A DNA stretch of 21,994 nucleotides from Rhizophagus sp. LPA8_4_AMF (lineage: Eukaryota > Glomeromycota > Glomeromycetes > Glomerales > Glomeraceae): assembly GCA_021464525.1 (NCBI GenBank), contig JADRCO010001153.1:1-21994 (forward strand), read 5' to 3'. Position numbers and translations under genes: made by a program. The notes beneath the pieces were generated by a model. The model made no database searches. It had not been told where the DNA came from and worked only from the letters and a program-made list of their open reading frames with translations. This document shows positions 1 to 10,126 of the stretch, one piece after another; positions within the stretch are counted from its first letter, which is position 1, and every line of letters starts with the position of its first letter.

Positions 1-839
1 GAGGGAGTGATTTAACCCAGGTGATTTAACCGGAGGAGCAAGTTAGCAACACTCTTTTATAATAAAATTATTAAATGACAATTTATTTTTTATAATAAAA
101 TTATTAAACGACAATTTATTTTTTATAATAAAATTATTAAGAAGAAGTTAATTAAGAATTTAAAAAATAAAAAATAAAAAATTATTTTTTTTTATAAAAT
201 ATTTAAAATTAAATATAAATAATTATAATAAAAACTAAGAATTTTTTAGAGTTTTAAATAAATTATTTGATAAAGTTTGCAATTTTGTAAATTTTTGTAA
301 GAACATTATTAAAAATGTAAAAGTTGTATTTGACTATTTGTAATGTTATTTAATAAATTGGTAAATTGAATTAATTTAAAGTTTCTGATATTATTTTATA
401 TGATTTTGATATCATTATAATATTAGATAAGATTATTAAAATCATTTTATGATAATAATATATACAATATATATATTATACATATCAACAAAAAATTTGC
501 TTATTTCAGGGGTATTTTCAAAAATTTTAAACTACATACCGTTGCTTTTTAGCTAACATAATCCAAAAAAGTGCAAATAAACTTTAAATAAACAAAAATA
601 CATTTGCTATATATATTTTTTAAAGTTAATTTTATTTTAATGTTATATATTTGAAAATAAGTTAAAAAGATCAAAAAGATAAAAATTAAAAAAATATTCA
701 AGATAAAATTAAAAAAACCCATGATAGAATCTTAAATAGCATAGCAAATTGAGCAAATTTTTTAAATTTATGCTGATAGTAAACCATTTATTTTATAATA
801 ATCATTAAAAAAGATTGTAATAAATTTTCCAATAAATTT
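1..839. other. AT-rich non-coding stretch
   Basis: No supportable gene. The sequence is extremely A/T-rich with many stops in all frames. It holds the 33-bp tandem repeat at 55-140, an alternating AT tract around 460-485, and otherwise no structure I can name. Confidence 0.6.
55..140. repeat. 33-bp tandem repeat, about 2.6 copies
   Basis: The unit TTTTATAATAAAATTATTAA, followed by a short A/T/G/C stretch ending GACAATTTA, recurs with a period of 33 bp (the same word begins at 59, 92 and 125). Copies 1 and 2 differ at one position (aaatgac against aaacgac). The third copy breaks off after ATTATTAA. No coding potential. Confidence 0.85.
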
Positions 840-1740
840 TTATGAAAAAAAAAATGAAATACTTTATTAAAAAAAAAAAATTCAAGCCAATATTCTCAAT
901 ATCCTTATTAAAAAAATTATTTTCAATAAAATTTTCTATTAAAAGACTTCTAAACGAAATTCTCCATCAAAAAAAGACTCACCTATAAAAAAACTTTTCA
1001 ACCAACAAAATTATCAAAAAAAAAATAATTCTCAGCAATATTCCTATTAAAGAAAATTCCTTAACGAAATTCTCTATCAAATATAAACTTCCTATTAAAA
1101 AAAAAAATTCTCTAATGAAATTCTCTACCAAAAAAATTCCTAAAAGAAATTCTTTATAAAGAAAAATTATCTATCAAGAAAAAATATTAAAAAAAAAAAA
1201 TTTCTAACAAATTATCTATCAAAAAAAAAAAAATCTTTCCCATTAAAAAACCATTCTCCAATGAATTTTTTATAAAAAAAAAAAAGTTCTTTGTCAAAAA
1301 AAAAATCCAACAAAATTATCTATCAAAAAAAAATCTTCCAATTTAAAAAATTCTCCAATGAATTCTCTATAAAAAAAAAAATTATCAATAAAATTCTTGT
1401 TAAAAGAAAAAATTCGGCTCTATTAAAAAAAAAAAATTCTTTAACGAATTCTTTATAAAAAAATCTCTCCTGTTAAAAAAAATCTTTCCAACGAAATTAT
1501 CTGTCAAAAAAAAATCTCCTTATTAAAAATTCTTTAACAAAATTATCTATAAAAAATAAAACTCCTCTATTAAAAGAAATTCCCCTATCAAAAAAAAATT
1601 ATCTAACGAAATTTTATCTAAAAAAAAAAATCTTTTTATTAAAAAAAAATTCTTTACCAAAAAATTTTATTTTTAAAAAAAATTATCCACGAAAAATTTT
1701 CTAATAAAATTTAAGAAATTTTTTTTTTCTAAACTTAAAA
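840..1740 (+). repeat. Degenerate A-rich satellite-like array
   Basis: About 900 bp are built from loosely conserved words such as TTCTC(T/C)AACGAAATTCTCTATC followed by A runs, and TCCTATTA followed by A runs. The combined period is irregular, about 50-55 bp. The words recur more than ten times with drift in the A-run lengths, so the array looks old. There is no open frame. The same words occur in reverse complement at 12430-12970, so the two arrays form a widely spaced inverted pair. The origin is unknown to me. Confidence 0.75.
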
Positions 1741-2069
1741 ACCTGCTGACAAATTTTGCAAACCCTGTGATTAAAAAAAGATCGACTCTGCCGCCGATCT
1801 GCAACTCAACGCTGACAATTTTGTCTAGCTCAATTTTGCCAACCCCAGCGCTGACAAAAGATCTGACAATTCGTCAACCCTGTGCTGATCTTTTGTCAGA
1901 CCCGGACATCAGAACCGTGCTGACCTTTTTGACCAGCTCGTCGTGCCATATTTACACATTCCGATTGTTTGGAAGAACTATTTATTTTAACGCTTTTGAG
2001 ATAGATTTACATCAAGATGATTATTTGGGAATTATTTCTCACATGACATCTAAAACGTTTATATTGTGA
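1741..2069 (+). other. Repeat-rich segment with a doubtful 100-codon reading frame
   Basis: A frame from 1767 to 2069 is open for 100 codons and is more G+C-rich than its surroundings. I do not recognise the protein. It is Ser/Thr/Leu-rich, lacks recognisable domains, and overlaps repeated words (variants of gctgacaattttgtc and ccaaccc) and a perfect inverted repeat at 1851-1899. These suggest mobile or repetitive DNA rather than a gene. No intron or promoter signals stand out. Confidence 0.3.
1851..1899. repeat. Perfect 13-bp inverted repeat (hairpin)
   Basis: CTGACAAAAGATC at 1851-1863 is matched exactly by its reverse complement GATCTTTTGTCAG at 1887-1899, with a 23-nt spacer. It could be the edge or core of a small non-autonomous element. 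Shorter variants (ctgacaa...) lie just upstream. Confidence 0.8.
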
Positions 2070-2848
2070 ATAAAATTAGTATTGTACAATAATTTTAAGG
2101 CGAGCGGGCGTGCATTCTACAAATGATCACCGCCATGCATAAAATCAAATGGTCCTCCTTGATTATTGTTACATTGTCACTTACACAGAAAAAAAAATCA
2201 TCTTTTTTTTTTTTTTTTAACTAAAACAAACATATTTTTGTTAGAGAATGTAATGCTATATATGCATGTTGGATGTGATAAGCTTCTCGTGCACCCACCC
2301 CACTACAATATCTGAGAAAAAGTTTTAATTGTTAATCTTTTTGAAATTATCCATACATCTATAATATTCTTGTGACATACTCTGTTATTTAATAATGACT
2401 TTAAACATTTAATAACTTCGTACTCCATTTGCAAATATAATTCTTTCCTAATTAAAAAAAAATTTTTTTAATTATACTGTATGTTAAAATATTTTTTATA
2501 TCTATAAAAGATTAATAAACTTGAGGTCATCAAAGCTTACATTATGACAAAACCCAAGCAATACATAAAATGATAAGATTTTTTTGTTAAATAATACAAG
2601 GCGACATATTACGTAATTCAATTTCTGAAAGAAATGCGTAGAGACAATAGCAAATCTCTTGTTATTATTCATCTATTGCTCGGGATCCAAAAATCCGGAA
2701 TTTTAGGTTCATAGTATGCATGTCACACTGCATGCTCGTTTCGGGTTTTACGCCGTCATATTGATAATATTTTTCGACTAACATTACGCAACGTTTTTGC
2801 CTACTATTTGTACAAATAATCGTAAAAGATGGTACGATGTTGTTTCTC
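2070..2848. other. Intergenic region upstream of the channel gene
   Basis: No open frame of note. It contains long T and A runs (about 2193-2218), a moderately G+C-rich island around 2098-2140 (gcgagcgggcgtgc), and a patch at about 2700-2810 with CpG-containing words such as gtttcgggttttacgccgtc. The last part presumably carries upstream promoter elements of the gene at 2934, but I cannot assign specific sites. Confidence 0.4.
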
Positions 2849-2856
2849 TATAAATA
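2849..2856 (+). promoter_or_regulatory. Probable TATA box of the channel gene
   Basis: TATAAATA lies 85 bp upstream of the ATG at 2934. The same word occurs 95 bp upstream of the kinase ATG (15816), which supports a real core promoter in both cases. Transcription would start a few tens of bases downstream, near the cgttcagttcgtc stretch; that position is inferred. Confidence 0.55.
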
Positions 2857-2933
2857 AAATCGTTCAGTTCGTCAAGCGTTAAATTTGTTTACCTTTTTTT
2901 TTATAAAATATTATCTTTGGTTTTTGTTATAAA

Positions 2934-5900
2934 ATGAACGATTTTCCCGTAAACGACGATGATAATATCTACGTTGAAACTAAAATCGAATTCGGTAGCG
3001 ACAAAAATAACAATACTGAAAAGCCACATAACGGTAAACCTATTACAATTATAGAAGTATCACCAAAAGGAAAATATCTTGTTACTTATAGTGAGGAAGA
3101 TGAATCGATTGTCGGTTGGAATGTTAATGATGTAGATGAGGGTCAACTTAAATCAGATTATTGTAATACTATTAAGCTTAAAAACGTACATAAAATGTGT
3201 GTTTCTGATGATAAGATATTTGCATGTATTTATGATGACCACTACAAGCTGAGTAAGTTATATTTATTTAATATTTATTTAATTATTAATAATAGTAATT
3301 TATTTTCTTTATTTTTTTACATTTTATTAGAAATAATCGATATGAAAAATGATAAAGAAATTGAATCAAATTTATGTGTATATTCTGATACTTATTATGA
3401 TTGCATCTTTAATTTAGAGAGTGAATTTATTTTTTATAATGAGATAATTAATAGACATGATATATATCAGAAAATTATTTGGATTTATTCCACACAAACT
3501 GGAAACAACAAATGGACGTGTAAAGGGATTTACAAGATACCCGATGATTTCGAATTAATTAGCATATCAAAATATGATAGCAAAGTTTATTTATTATCAA
3601 ACAATAATATCTACGAATGGAATATTCTTACTGGAAAAGGTATAAAAATATTTGGTAATGAGAAAAAGGAATATGAGGTAATAAATAATTTAAATTATCT
3701 GTCTGAATGTTCTAATATAATCATAACCCACTATTTATTTTTTTAAATGAACTTCACAGATTGTTAAAAGCTTTGAGGTAATAAAATAATCTTAAATTAT
3801 CTGTCTAAATATTCTATGTATAATATTAATAACTTTTAAAATGAATTTAACAACAGCCAGCTAAAACCACAAAGGAGGTAATTAATTTATTTTACATTAT
3901 CTGTTTGAATATTCTATAAATAATAATAAATTATTATTAATTTTTTTAATGAATTTAATAGAAAACCAGTGCTCTTCTGGTAATAGATAATTTTGAACTA
4001 TCTGTCTGAGTATTCTATAATTTAATAATAAATTATTATTAATTTTTTAAATGAATTTAATAGGAAGCAATTAATGAGGTAATAAATAATTTTGAACTAT
4101 CTGTCTGAATATTCTATAAATAATAATTATAAATTATTATTAACTTTTTAAATGAATTTAATAGATCGTCGAGGTAATAAATAATTTGAATTATCTGTCT
4201 GAATATTCTATAAGTAATAATAAATTATTATTAACTTTTTAAATGAATTTAATAGCAAGCAGTGGTAATAAATTAATTTTTAATTATCTGTCTGAATATT
4301 CTATATAATACTAATAATCTAATATTACTAATTTTTTAAATGAATTTAATAGCTTGGTCATGAGGTAATAAATAATTTTGAACTATCTGTCTGAATATGC
4401 TATAAATAATAATAATTTTTTAAATGAATTTAATAGGCAGCCATCCTCCTTGGAGCGGTAATAAAATAATTTTTATTATCTGTTTGAATATTCTATATAT
4501 AATACTAATAATCTAATATTACTAATTTTTTAAATGAATTTAATAGAAACACTTCGCCGCCGAAGAGGTAATAAAATAATTTTTAATTATCTGTCTGATT
4601 ATTCTATATATAATAATAAATAATTATTAATTTTTAAACGAATTTAATAGGAAGCTATAACTGCCATAGAGGTAATGAATAATTTTATCCGTCTTATTAT
4701 CCTATATATAATAATTAATTATTTTTTATTTTAAAATGAATTTAACAGAACAAACTTTGGCGTACTACTCGATTTAAAAAATGTTTCATTAAAAAGAGAG
4801 AGGTGAGAAATAATTTAAAATTATTTGTTTGAAATTCTACGTATAATCATGAATTAATTACTATCTATTTTAAAATGAATTTAGCAGTCTATCCTTAGTA
4901 ATCAAAGTATTAAAAAAGATATCAGAATTTCTAGTAATAAAAAGTTTATTTGTTTAAAAGTCAAGAACAAAATTATTATATATTCAATTGAATTGAATGT
5001 TCCTATCACTTCTTTTGATATAAATAATGGTATTGTATTAAAATAAAGTGTACAGCTACTACGATTATTCATATTAAACTAATATTTTCTCTATATAGAT
5101 ATTATTCAACCACGCAATTTTATGAACTTTCCTGATTTGTATCTCTTGATATTTACTTTGTTACTTTTCAATGTAGCTCAAGATGTTTTATTAAAGAATG
5201 AAATTTGGAATTCCATCATGGAATATTGTTGGAAAAAATGTTTACATCATTTAGAAGAAAGTCAAAAAGAACTTCAAGCTGAAAATTTGCTTTTATTTGA
5301 CAAACACATATTTGGAATTCTAGATGGATACATTTGGAAAATTAAGCCAGAGACTTCAACTTTATCATCATTTACATTACTTAATTCACAAAAATCTTTA
5401 TATGAGAAATTCATATTTGAAGACTTGAATTCTGTTAATATAATTACTAATGAAAAATCTGATGAAAATGGATGTAGCGCTGCTAATGATTTTAATAAGG
5501 AAATTTACAAATACTTAAATATTCATTTATTCGATCCATATATGGACATTATTCAGGAAATTTTTCAAGAAGCTCTATCAAAACCTCAAACAAAAAATAA
5601 GCTGAAATTAACTATAAACTCAGTAGAATGGACTATTGAATCCAATAAAAATGGATTGGAATTGCAAGTCAAGAAAATCAGTAATGAACCCATTTATAGA
5701 TATAAAAGAATTGATGAATTTAATGTGCAAAATTATAACGTTCTATTACAAGTGAAACAACAAAATAACTTTGATGTTCTCATATTGACAGTAAATGGTC
5801 TTTATATTTATCATTTTAATGAATATAATGAATCTATTTCTTTAAACTATTATTATTACATGGATTTGTCTAGTGAAAATAAAAGGCGCCTTTACCTTCA

Positions 5901-8466
5901 GGATTACAAAGAAATATTTTCAAAATCTACTTTGCCATTACCAAATCATGATAGTTTTAAACTAAGTGAAGATTGGGTCGATTATGTAAAAAATAATAAG
6001 GAAAGTCTTTTGAAATATGGGGTTGAATTATTATCATTTGCAATTAAGGAACACAGATTGAAATTAATAAAAGATATCTATAAAAATTGCATGAACCATT
6101 TTAAAGAAGATTTAAGTAATAACAAGACGTTTTTAAGTGTTATTACTTCTACAATGCCTTTATTAAATGAATATTATCCAGAATATATTTCAGAATATTC
6201 ATTAAAAACAAACATGATTATTGATTCTTTCTCTTATACTATAAAACATCAAAGTAATTATTTACACCTTTATTCTTTTCAATATCAAATAGTAAATTTA
6301 ACTCAATCTACTTTATGGATAAAATACATTACATTATATGTTAAATTATTTAATCATAGTCCTTTTTGGTATAATATATTAATTTCTATCCAATATTTAA
6401 TAATACTCTTTACATTGCCCTTTTTACCCTTTTTTTTTGCTATATTTTATATATTGTTTAAATATCACTTCATTCATGATTTAATTGATATACTTTTACC
6501 TGAAAAAGATTATGTTTTTATGGCTGATATGAAAGATATATTTACTACTTTTTATTTTTATATTGCTGATAAATTTGATGAATTTATATTAACTATCTCA
6601 CCAACAATAACAACACCTACAATTACTTTTATGGTTTCTTATATTAAATTTGTCAATTATCCAAAAGATTATAATTGGTTTTTAGAATTAATTAGGCCAA
6701 AATCTAGTCTATTTGTTGAAATTATAAGTAGAGATATATATAAAACGTGGAATGGAGAAGCATTGATTAATTTTAAATGGAATACTTTTGGAAAATATTA
6801 TTATATAATAATTTGGAGTTCATTTATGGCTTTACTTGTATGCTTCACTGCTGTTGCAACTATTCCTCAACAATATATTAATGAAAATGTTCAAGAACAA
6901 CTCTTAATTGCTTCAATTATACTTGGATTCATTCATCTCAGTTTTGAAATTCGTCAATTTATTTATAATCCTATTAAATGGATCTATGACTTTTGGAATC
7001 TATTTGGTATGTTTGGATGTTTATTTTAATCGTTAGGTTTTTTAAACAGTTAAGTTTTAACATAAATTAACCATATTGTTTATCATTGTTTAGATATAAC
7101 AGCATATGTACTTCCAATTTTTACTGCTATTTACTGGCTTAAAACAGATGATAGAAATGTTCACTTACTTTCCTTTTCATGTCTTTTTTTAGATATAAAA
7201 TTTCTGTTATTTTTTAAAGTATTTGAATCTTTTGGTGTCTATTTTGCAATTATCATTGGTGTTGCAAACCGGATTATCTCCTTTTTAGTAGTTTTGTTCA
7301 TTATTATAATTAGTTTTGCGCACGCATTTTATGTCTTACTATCACCAACAGAAATTGATTTTTCATTTGATAAACGTATAATTAATAATGATCCAAATAA
7401 TCCATGGAACATAGCTCCTACTTATAGCAAGATACTTGATGATGGAACTATTGATTCTAAACCATTTATTATTCAACCACCAACCGAAAATACAAACATG
7501 TTTATAGATTATGGATCAGCACTTTTTGCAATGTATAAATTCTTAACAGGTATGTTTATATTATTATTATTTGCAATGTATGATAAATATTTAGTTTATT
7601 AGATAACAAATTATTATTTTTACAATGTATTTATTCTTGACAGGTATGTTTAAATTATTTATATTAATAACTATAATTATTTTGTTAATTTAATATATTA
7701 ATAATTTATTAGGTGATTCAAGCGCACTATCAAATTGGTCGTATATAAATAACCCATCAATAGTAATATTGACTGTCTTATTTTCACTCTTAATTGTTAT
7801 ATATCTTATGAATTTATTCATTGGATTACTCAATCTTGCAATTGATGAGGATAATGATAGAGTCTCTTATTTAATACAGAAGGCAAAGGTATAAATTTCA
7901 TCATAATTGAATACAGTTTTTTTTTATATTAAAAAGTATATTATTTTAATATTTTCCTTTCTTAATAGATTATAGCTGAAATTGAACTATTTTATTTATT
8001 ACCACATCAAAGACGTTTTGAAACATGGTTTCCTGAAGTAATGTATGTAAATTTCTTTTTTTTAAAAAAAAATAAAAAAATATAAACTATCAGCTATTTA
8101 TATTCTTAAAACTGATATTTATAATAAATTTATTCTTCAAGGTATTATTATGCCGATGTTGATAAGACTCGTGAAGAAGTTAAAAAATTAATTAGAAATG
8201 GTCAATGGCATACCAATGAATTTCCTGAATTGAGACAAGATTTATTAAGGAAACTAAATATTCAAGATTATGAATGTGATCAGCAATTATTAAAAGAAAT
8301 ACGAAAAAAACAAGAGGAAGATCAGAAATCATTGGAACAAGTACGAAAAAAACAAGAGGAAGATCAGAAATCATTAGAACAAGTACAAAAAAAACAAGAG
8401 GACAATCAGAAATTATTAGAAGAAATACGAGATATCTTAAATAAACAATTAGATACAAAACAATAA
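2934..8466 (+). CDS. Propeller/TRP-like ion channel protein with an internal microexon array, 19 exons
   Basis: Predicted membrane cation channel of about 1321 residues. Exons: 2934-3252, 3331-3677, eleven microexons between 3760 and 4802, 4888-5029, 5099-7006, 7094-7549, 7713-7888, 7969-8042, 8142-8466. All junctions are GT...AG and the frame closes through to TAA. Residues 1-222 and 296-342 look like halves of a WD40-like propeller (for example SPKGKYLVTYSEEDESIVGW and SSNKKFICLKVKNKIIIYS). Residues 223-295 come from the microexons. Hydrophobic helices lie near 766-798, 910-932, 944-960, 979-994, 1003-1019 and 1028-1062; a pore-like segment ends FLTGDSSALSNW (about 1124-1137), and the last helix (about 1145-1177) runs into GLLNLAIDE. 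This order fits the ion-transport (TRP/voltage-gated) superfamily. A charged coiled coil (1259-1321) ends the protein. Ion selectivity and gating cannot be read. The start is the first ATG after a TATA box, with an acidic N-terminus. Exon junctions are predictions from sequence alone. Confidence 0.82.
3253..3330 (+). other. Frame-preserving first intron (78 bp)
   Basis: GTAAGTTATA...TTTTATTAG. Removal joins CTG A|AA ATA into a Leu-Lys-Ile reading that fits the flanking propeller-like sequence. The intron is exactly 26 codons long and has no in-frame stop, so retention would add a very hydrophobic stretch (SKLYLFNIYLIINNSNLFS followed by LFFYILL). Confidence 0.75.
3678..4887 (+). repeat. Array of twelve homologous introns enclosing eleven phase-0 microexons
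   Basis: Introns: 3678-3759, 3778-3856, 3878-3961, 3980-4063, 4079-4164, 4174-4255, 4265-4352, 4365-4436, 4458-4546, 4568-4650, 4672-4748, 4803-4887 (72-89 bp). Most begin GTAATAAATAATTTTGAACT, contain ATCTGTCTGAATATTCTATA, and end AAATGAATTTAATAG. Microexons: 3760-3777, 3857-3877, 3962-3979, 4064-4078, 4165-4173, 4256-4264, 4353-4364, 4437-4457, 4547-4567, 4651-4671, 4749-4802. Their lengths are 18, 21, 18, 15, 9, 9, 12, 21, 21, 21 and 54 nt. They encode IVKSFE, PAKTTKE, KTSALL, EAINE, IVE, QAV, LGHE, AAILLGA, KHFAAEE, EAITAIE and NKLWRTTRFKKCFIKKRE. Eight of the eleven end in GAG before GT. By hand count the first ten hold 79 G/C in 165 bases, against 11 in 86 for the intron at 4079-4164. 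Confidence 0.88.
4888..5029 (+). other. Exon resuming the propeller-like domain
   Basis: This exon begins right after the last array intron (acceptor TTTAGCAG) and reads 47 codons plus one base, including KKDIRISSNKKFICLKVKNK. It ends at AATG|GTATTG and joins across a 69-bp intron (5030-5098, with ACTAAT shortly before the acceptor CTATATAG) to give ...SFDINN-D-IIQPRNFMNF. It ties the microexon array to the channel part in a single frame. Confidence 0.8.
7550..7712 (+). other. Enlarged intron carrying a duplicated exon end and decoy donor
   Basis: At 163 bp this is the longest intron of the channel gene. The exon end plus donor at 7529-7558 (caatgtataaattcttaaca then GGTATGTTTA) is repeated at 7623-7652 with about three mismatches, 94 bp downstream and inside the intron. 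Splicing from the first donor restores FLTG-DSSALSNW. The region between the copies carries in-frame stops, so the second donor looks like a fossil duplication. Confidence 0.7.
8302..8427 (+). repeat. Three 42-bp coding repeats forming a coiled coil
   Basis: Copies start at 8302, 8344 and 8386 with an exact 42-bp period. Each encodes a 14-residue double heptad, RKKQEEDQKSLEQV; the third copy diverges at several positions. The heptads place L/I/V residues regularly within a charged K/E/Q background, as expected of a coiled coil after the last channel helix, possibly for tetramer assembly (inference). Copies 1 and 2 differ by one base, so the expansion is recent. Confidence 0.9.
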
Positions 8467-8643
8467 TAATAATAGTAACGTTATTATTATGTATTTATGA
8501 ATTTATGTTTTTTTTTCTTTCACTATTTTTTGATAACTCCATTATTTATAATTTGATCACTGGAATTAAAGTATTATCTTTTTATAAGATAGGCCAGTTT
8601 GTAATCAATTCTATAAATTTTTATAAATATATATCCATATAAC

Positions 8644-8649
8644 AATAAA
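8644..8649 (+). terminator. Candidate polyadenylation signal of the channel gene
   Basis: AATAAA about 180 bp after the stop codon, followed by T-rich and then A-rich runs. In DNA this AT-rich the hexamer is common, so the assignment is weak. Confidence 0.35.
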
Positions 8650-8803
8650 GCAAATTCATTTTTTTTTTAAAAAAAAAACTTGTTAAATGTAGTTTACAAA
8701 GAACACAAAATAAAAAGTATTACAGGAAACTATCTGATTAGTTATGATAATTCCATAATAAAGCTTATCAAGATTCGAAAAGATTTAATTTATCATCATC
8801 GAT

Positions 8804-9191
8804 TTATTTATCATTGATTAATTCATCATCACCTTCATCATTTAAAATAAGTAACAAATTGTGTATTCTTAAACGTAAAAATTTGCTGAGTTACGCAAAT
8901 TGATCTCGTATAATTCTTATATTTTGAATGCATAATAGCTTTTTATATTAAGATTTAACTTACATAATAAATTGTATAATATGACGGTTATATTCGTAAT
9001 TTAATCAGATTATTAAGTACGATTTTATGCATTCAGCATAAAAGTTTTTTAGTCCTGCGCGAATTCTTAATTAAAATCAAAAAATATTATCTTTAAATGT
9101 CTATTAAAGAAGCAAATAAATCGTTAATAGTATTCATGACTTTAAAGTAAATTTCCATTGAAGAATTGGACAAGTCGTCAATTGAAATTAC
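8804..9191 (-). pseudogene. Possible minus-strand exon remnants
   Basis: Two short minus-strand segments look more coding than their surroundings. One, 9191 down to 9093, follows a pyrimidine-rich TTTTTTTGCAG acceptor and reads VISIDDLSNSSMEIYFKVMN then TINDLFASLIDI before TAA. The other, 8885 down to 8804, follows GTAACTCAG and reads KFLRLRIHNLLLILNDEGDD then ELINDK before TAA; a consensus GTAAGT donor lies at 8963-8958. I find no start codon or upstream exons that link them. They may be the 3' end of a broken gene or chance. I do not recognise a family. Confidence 0.25.
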
Positions 9192-10080
9192 CTGCAAAAA
9201 AATAAAAAGAAAGAACTTTATTTAAACTTTCTTGTACTAATTTATTAATAAAAAAATATTAAAAAACATTTATTTGCATAATGATTTTAGGGTCAAAATT
9301 AACCAATATTGGTTTCATATATAGTTCGTCTAACAAAGAATATCAGATTACCAGGTTACCAGGTTACCAGACATCCCCTCTTACAAGTTGTTAAACGAAC
9401 TTTGATCAAATTACATCGCATTAAAATCAATAAAAATCCTATTCAAAAATTATAAATGAAAACATTTTCCTACTATATAACTAAAAAAATTTGGTGATAC
9501 TGGTGATACTTAGATTACCCTGTATAAATAATTTTGAATTGTGAAACATGTGATCCCATATTTTTTATAATTAAAAAAAAAAAGATCGGTGAATTTGTTA
9601 TTCTTTTTTGGTTAAATTGAAGATCATGTACCAATAAGTAATAGTTAATATGCTTAATAGGTTATCGTAGGATATAAAACAAGTCATACATTTTCCCTAT
9701 TTTATTTATTTGTACCTTGTAACGCAAATGTTTATTGTAGTACATAGTTATTTATTTTATATATGTACTCCGTGAAGTTCCCATCCAAAGATATTCAAAA
9801 CAATTGCAATAAATACTCTTTTTTAGAATAATCTACTGTTACGTTTAAGGAAATATTTTGGGTGAAATTTTAAATAATCCTAATCCATTAATCATTAATC
9901 ATTACTCATTACTCATTAATCTGTTGATTATTTGATTATTGATCAGAGTAGCGTCCCACCCTCCCACCTTGCGAATCAGTGTCTTATTTATAATTATAAT
10001 TTATATTATATTTTATTTAATTTTTTTATTTATAATTTATTTATTTGTATTTTATTTATTATAAATTATTATGTAAATGG
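9192..10080. other. Intergenic AT-rich region with micro-repeats
   Basis: No gene seen. Visible structure: a 14-bp palindrome AACCAATATTGGTT at 9301-9314, an 8-bp tandem TTACCAGG (2.9 copies, 9348-9370), a 9-bp tandem GGTGATACT (two copies, 9493-9510), and runs of ATTAATC/ATTACTC at about 9887-9920. The rest is AT-rich with scattered stops. Confidence 0.6.
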
Positions 10081-10126
10081 AACGTGAAAAAAAAAATTTC
10101 TTTTTTTAATTTAATTTGATTCAAAA

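Noticed and set aside
3678-4887. CRISPR-like array (repeats of about 82 bp with unique 9-54 nt spacers)
   Set aside because: Repeats are too long and too variable, spacers are too short and all multiples of three, the borders are GT...AG, and the array sits inside a eukaryotic coding frame.
3678-4887. One single 1.2-kb intron joining 3677 to 4888
   Set aside because: This also keeps frame and cannot be excluded without RNA. But it leaves unexplained the eleven in-frame, stop-free, G+C-rich islands, each with its own acceptor and donor.
8192-8458. Minus-strand 88-codon frame
   Set aside because: Antisense shadow of the coiled-coil repeats of the channel gene; Leu/Val/Phe repeats come from the complementary strand.
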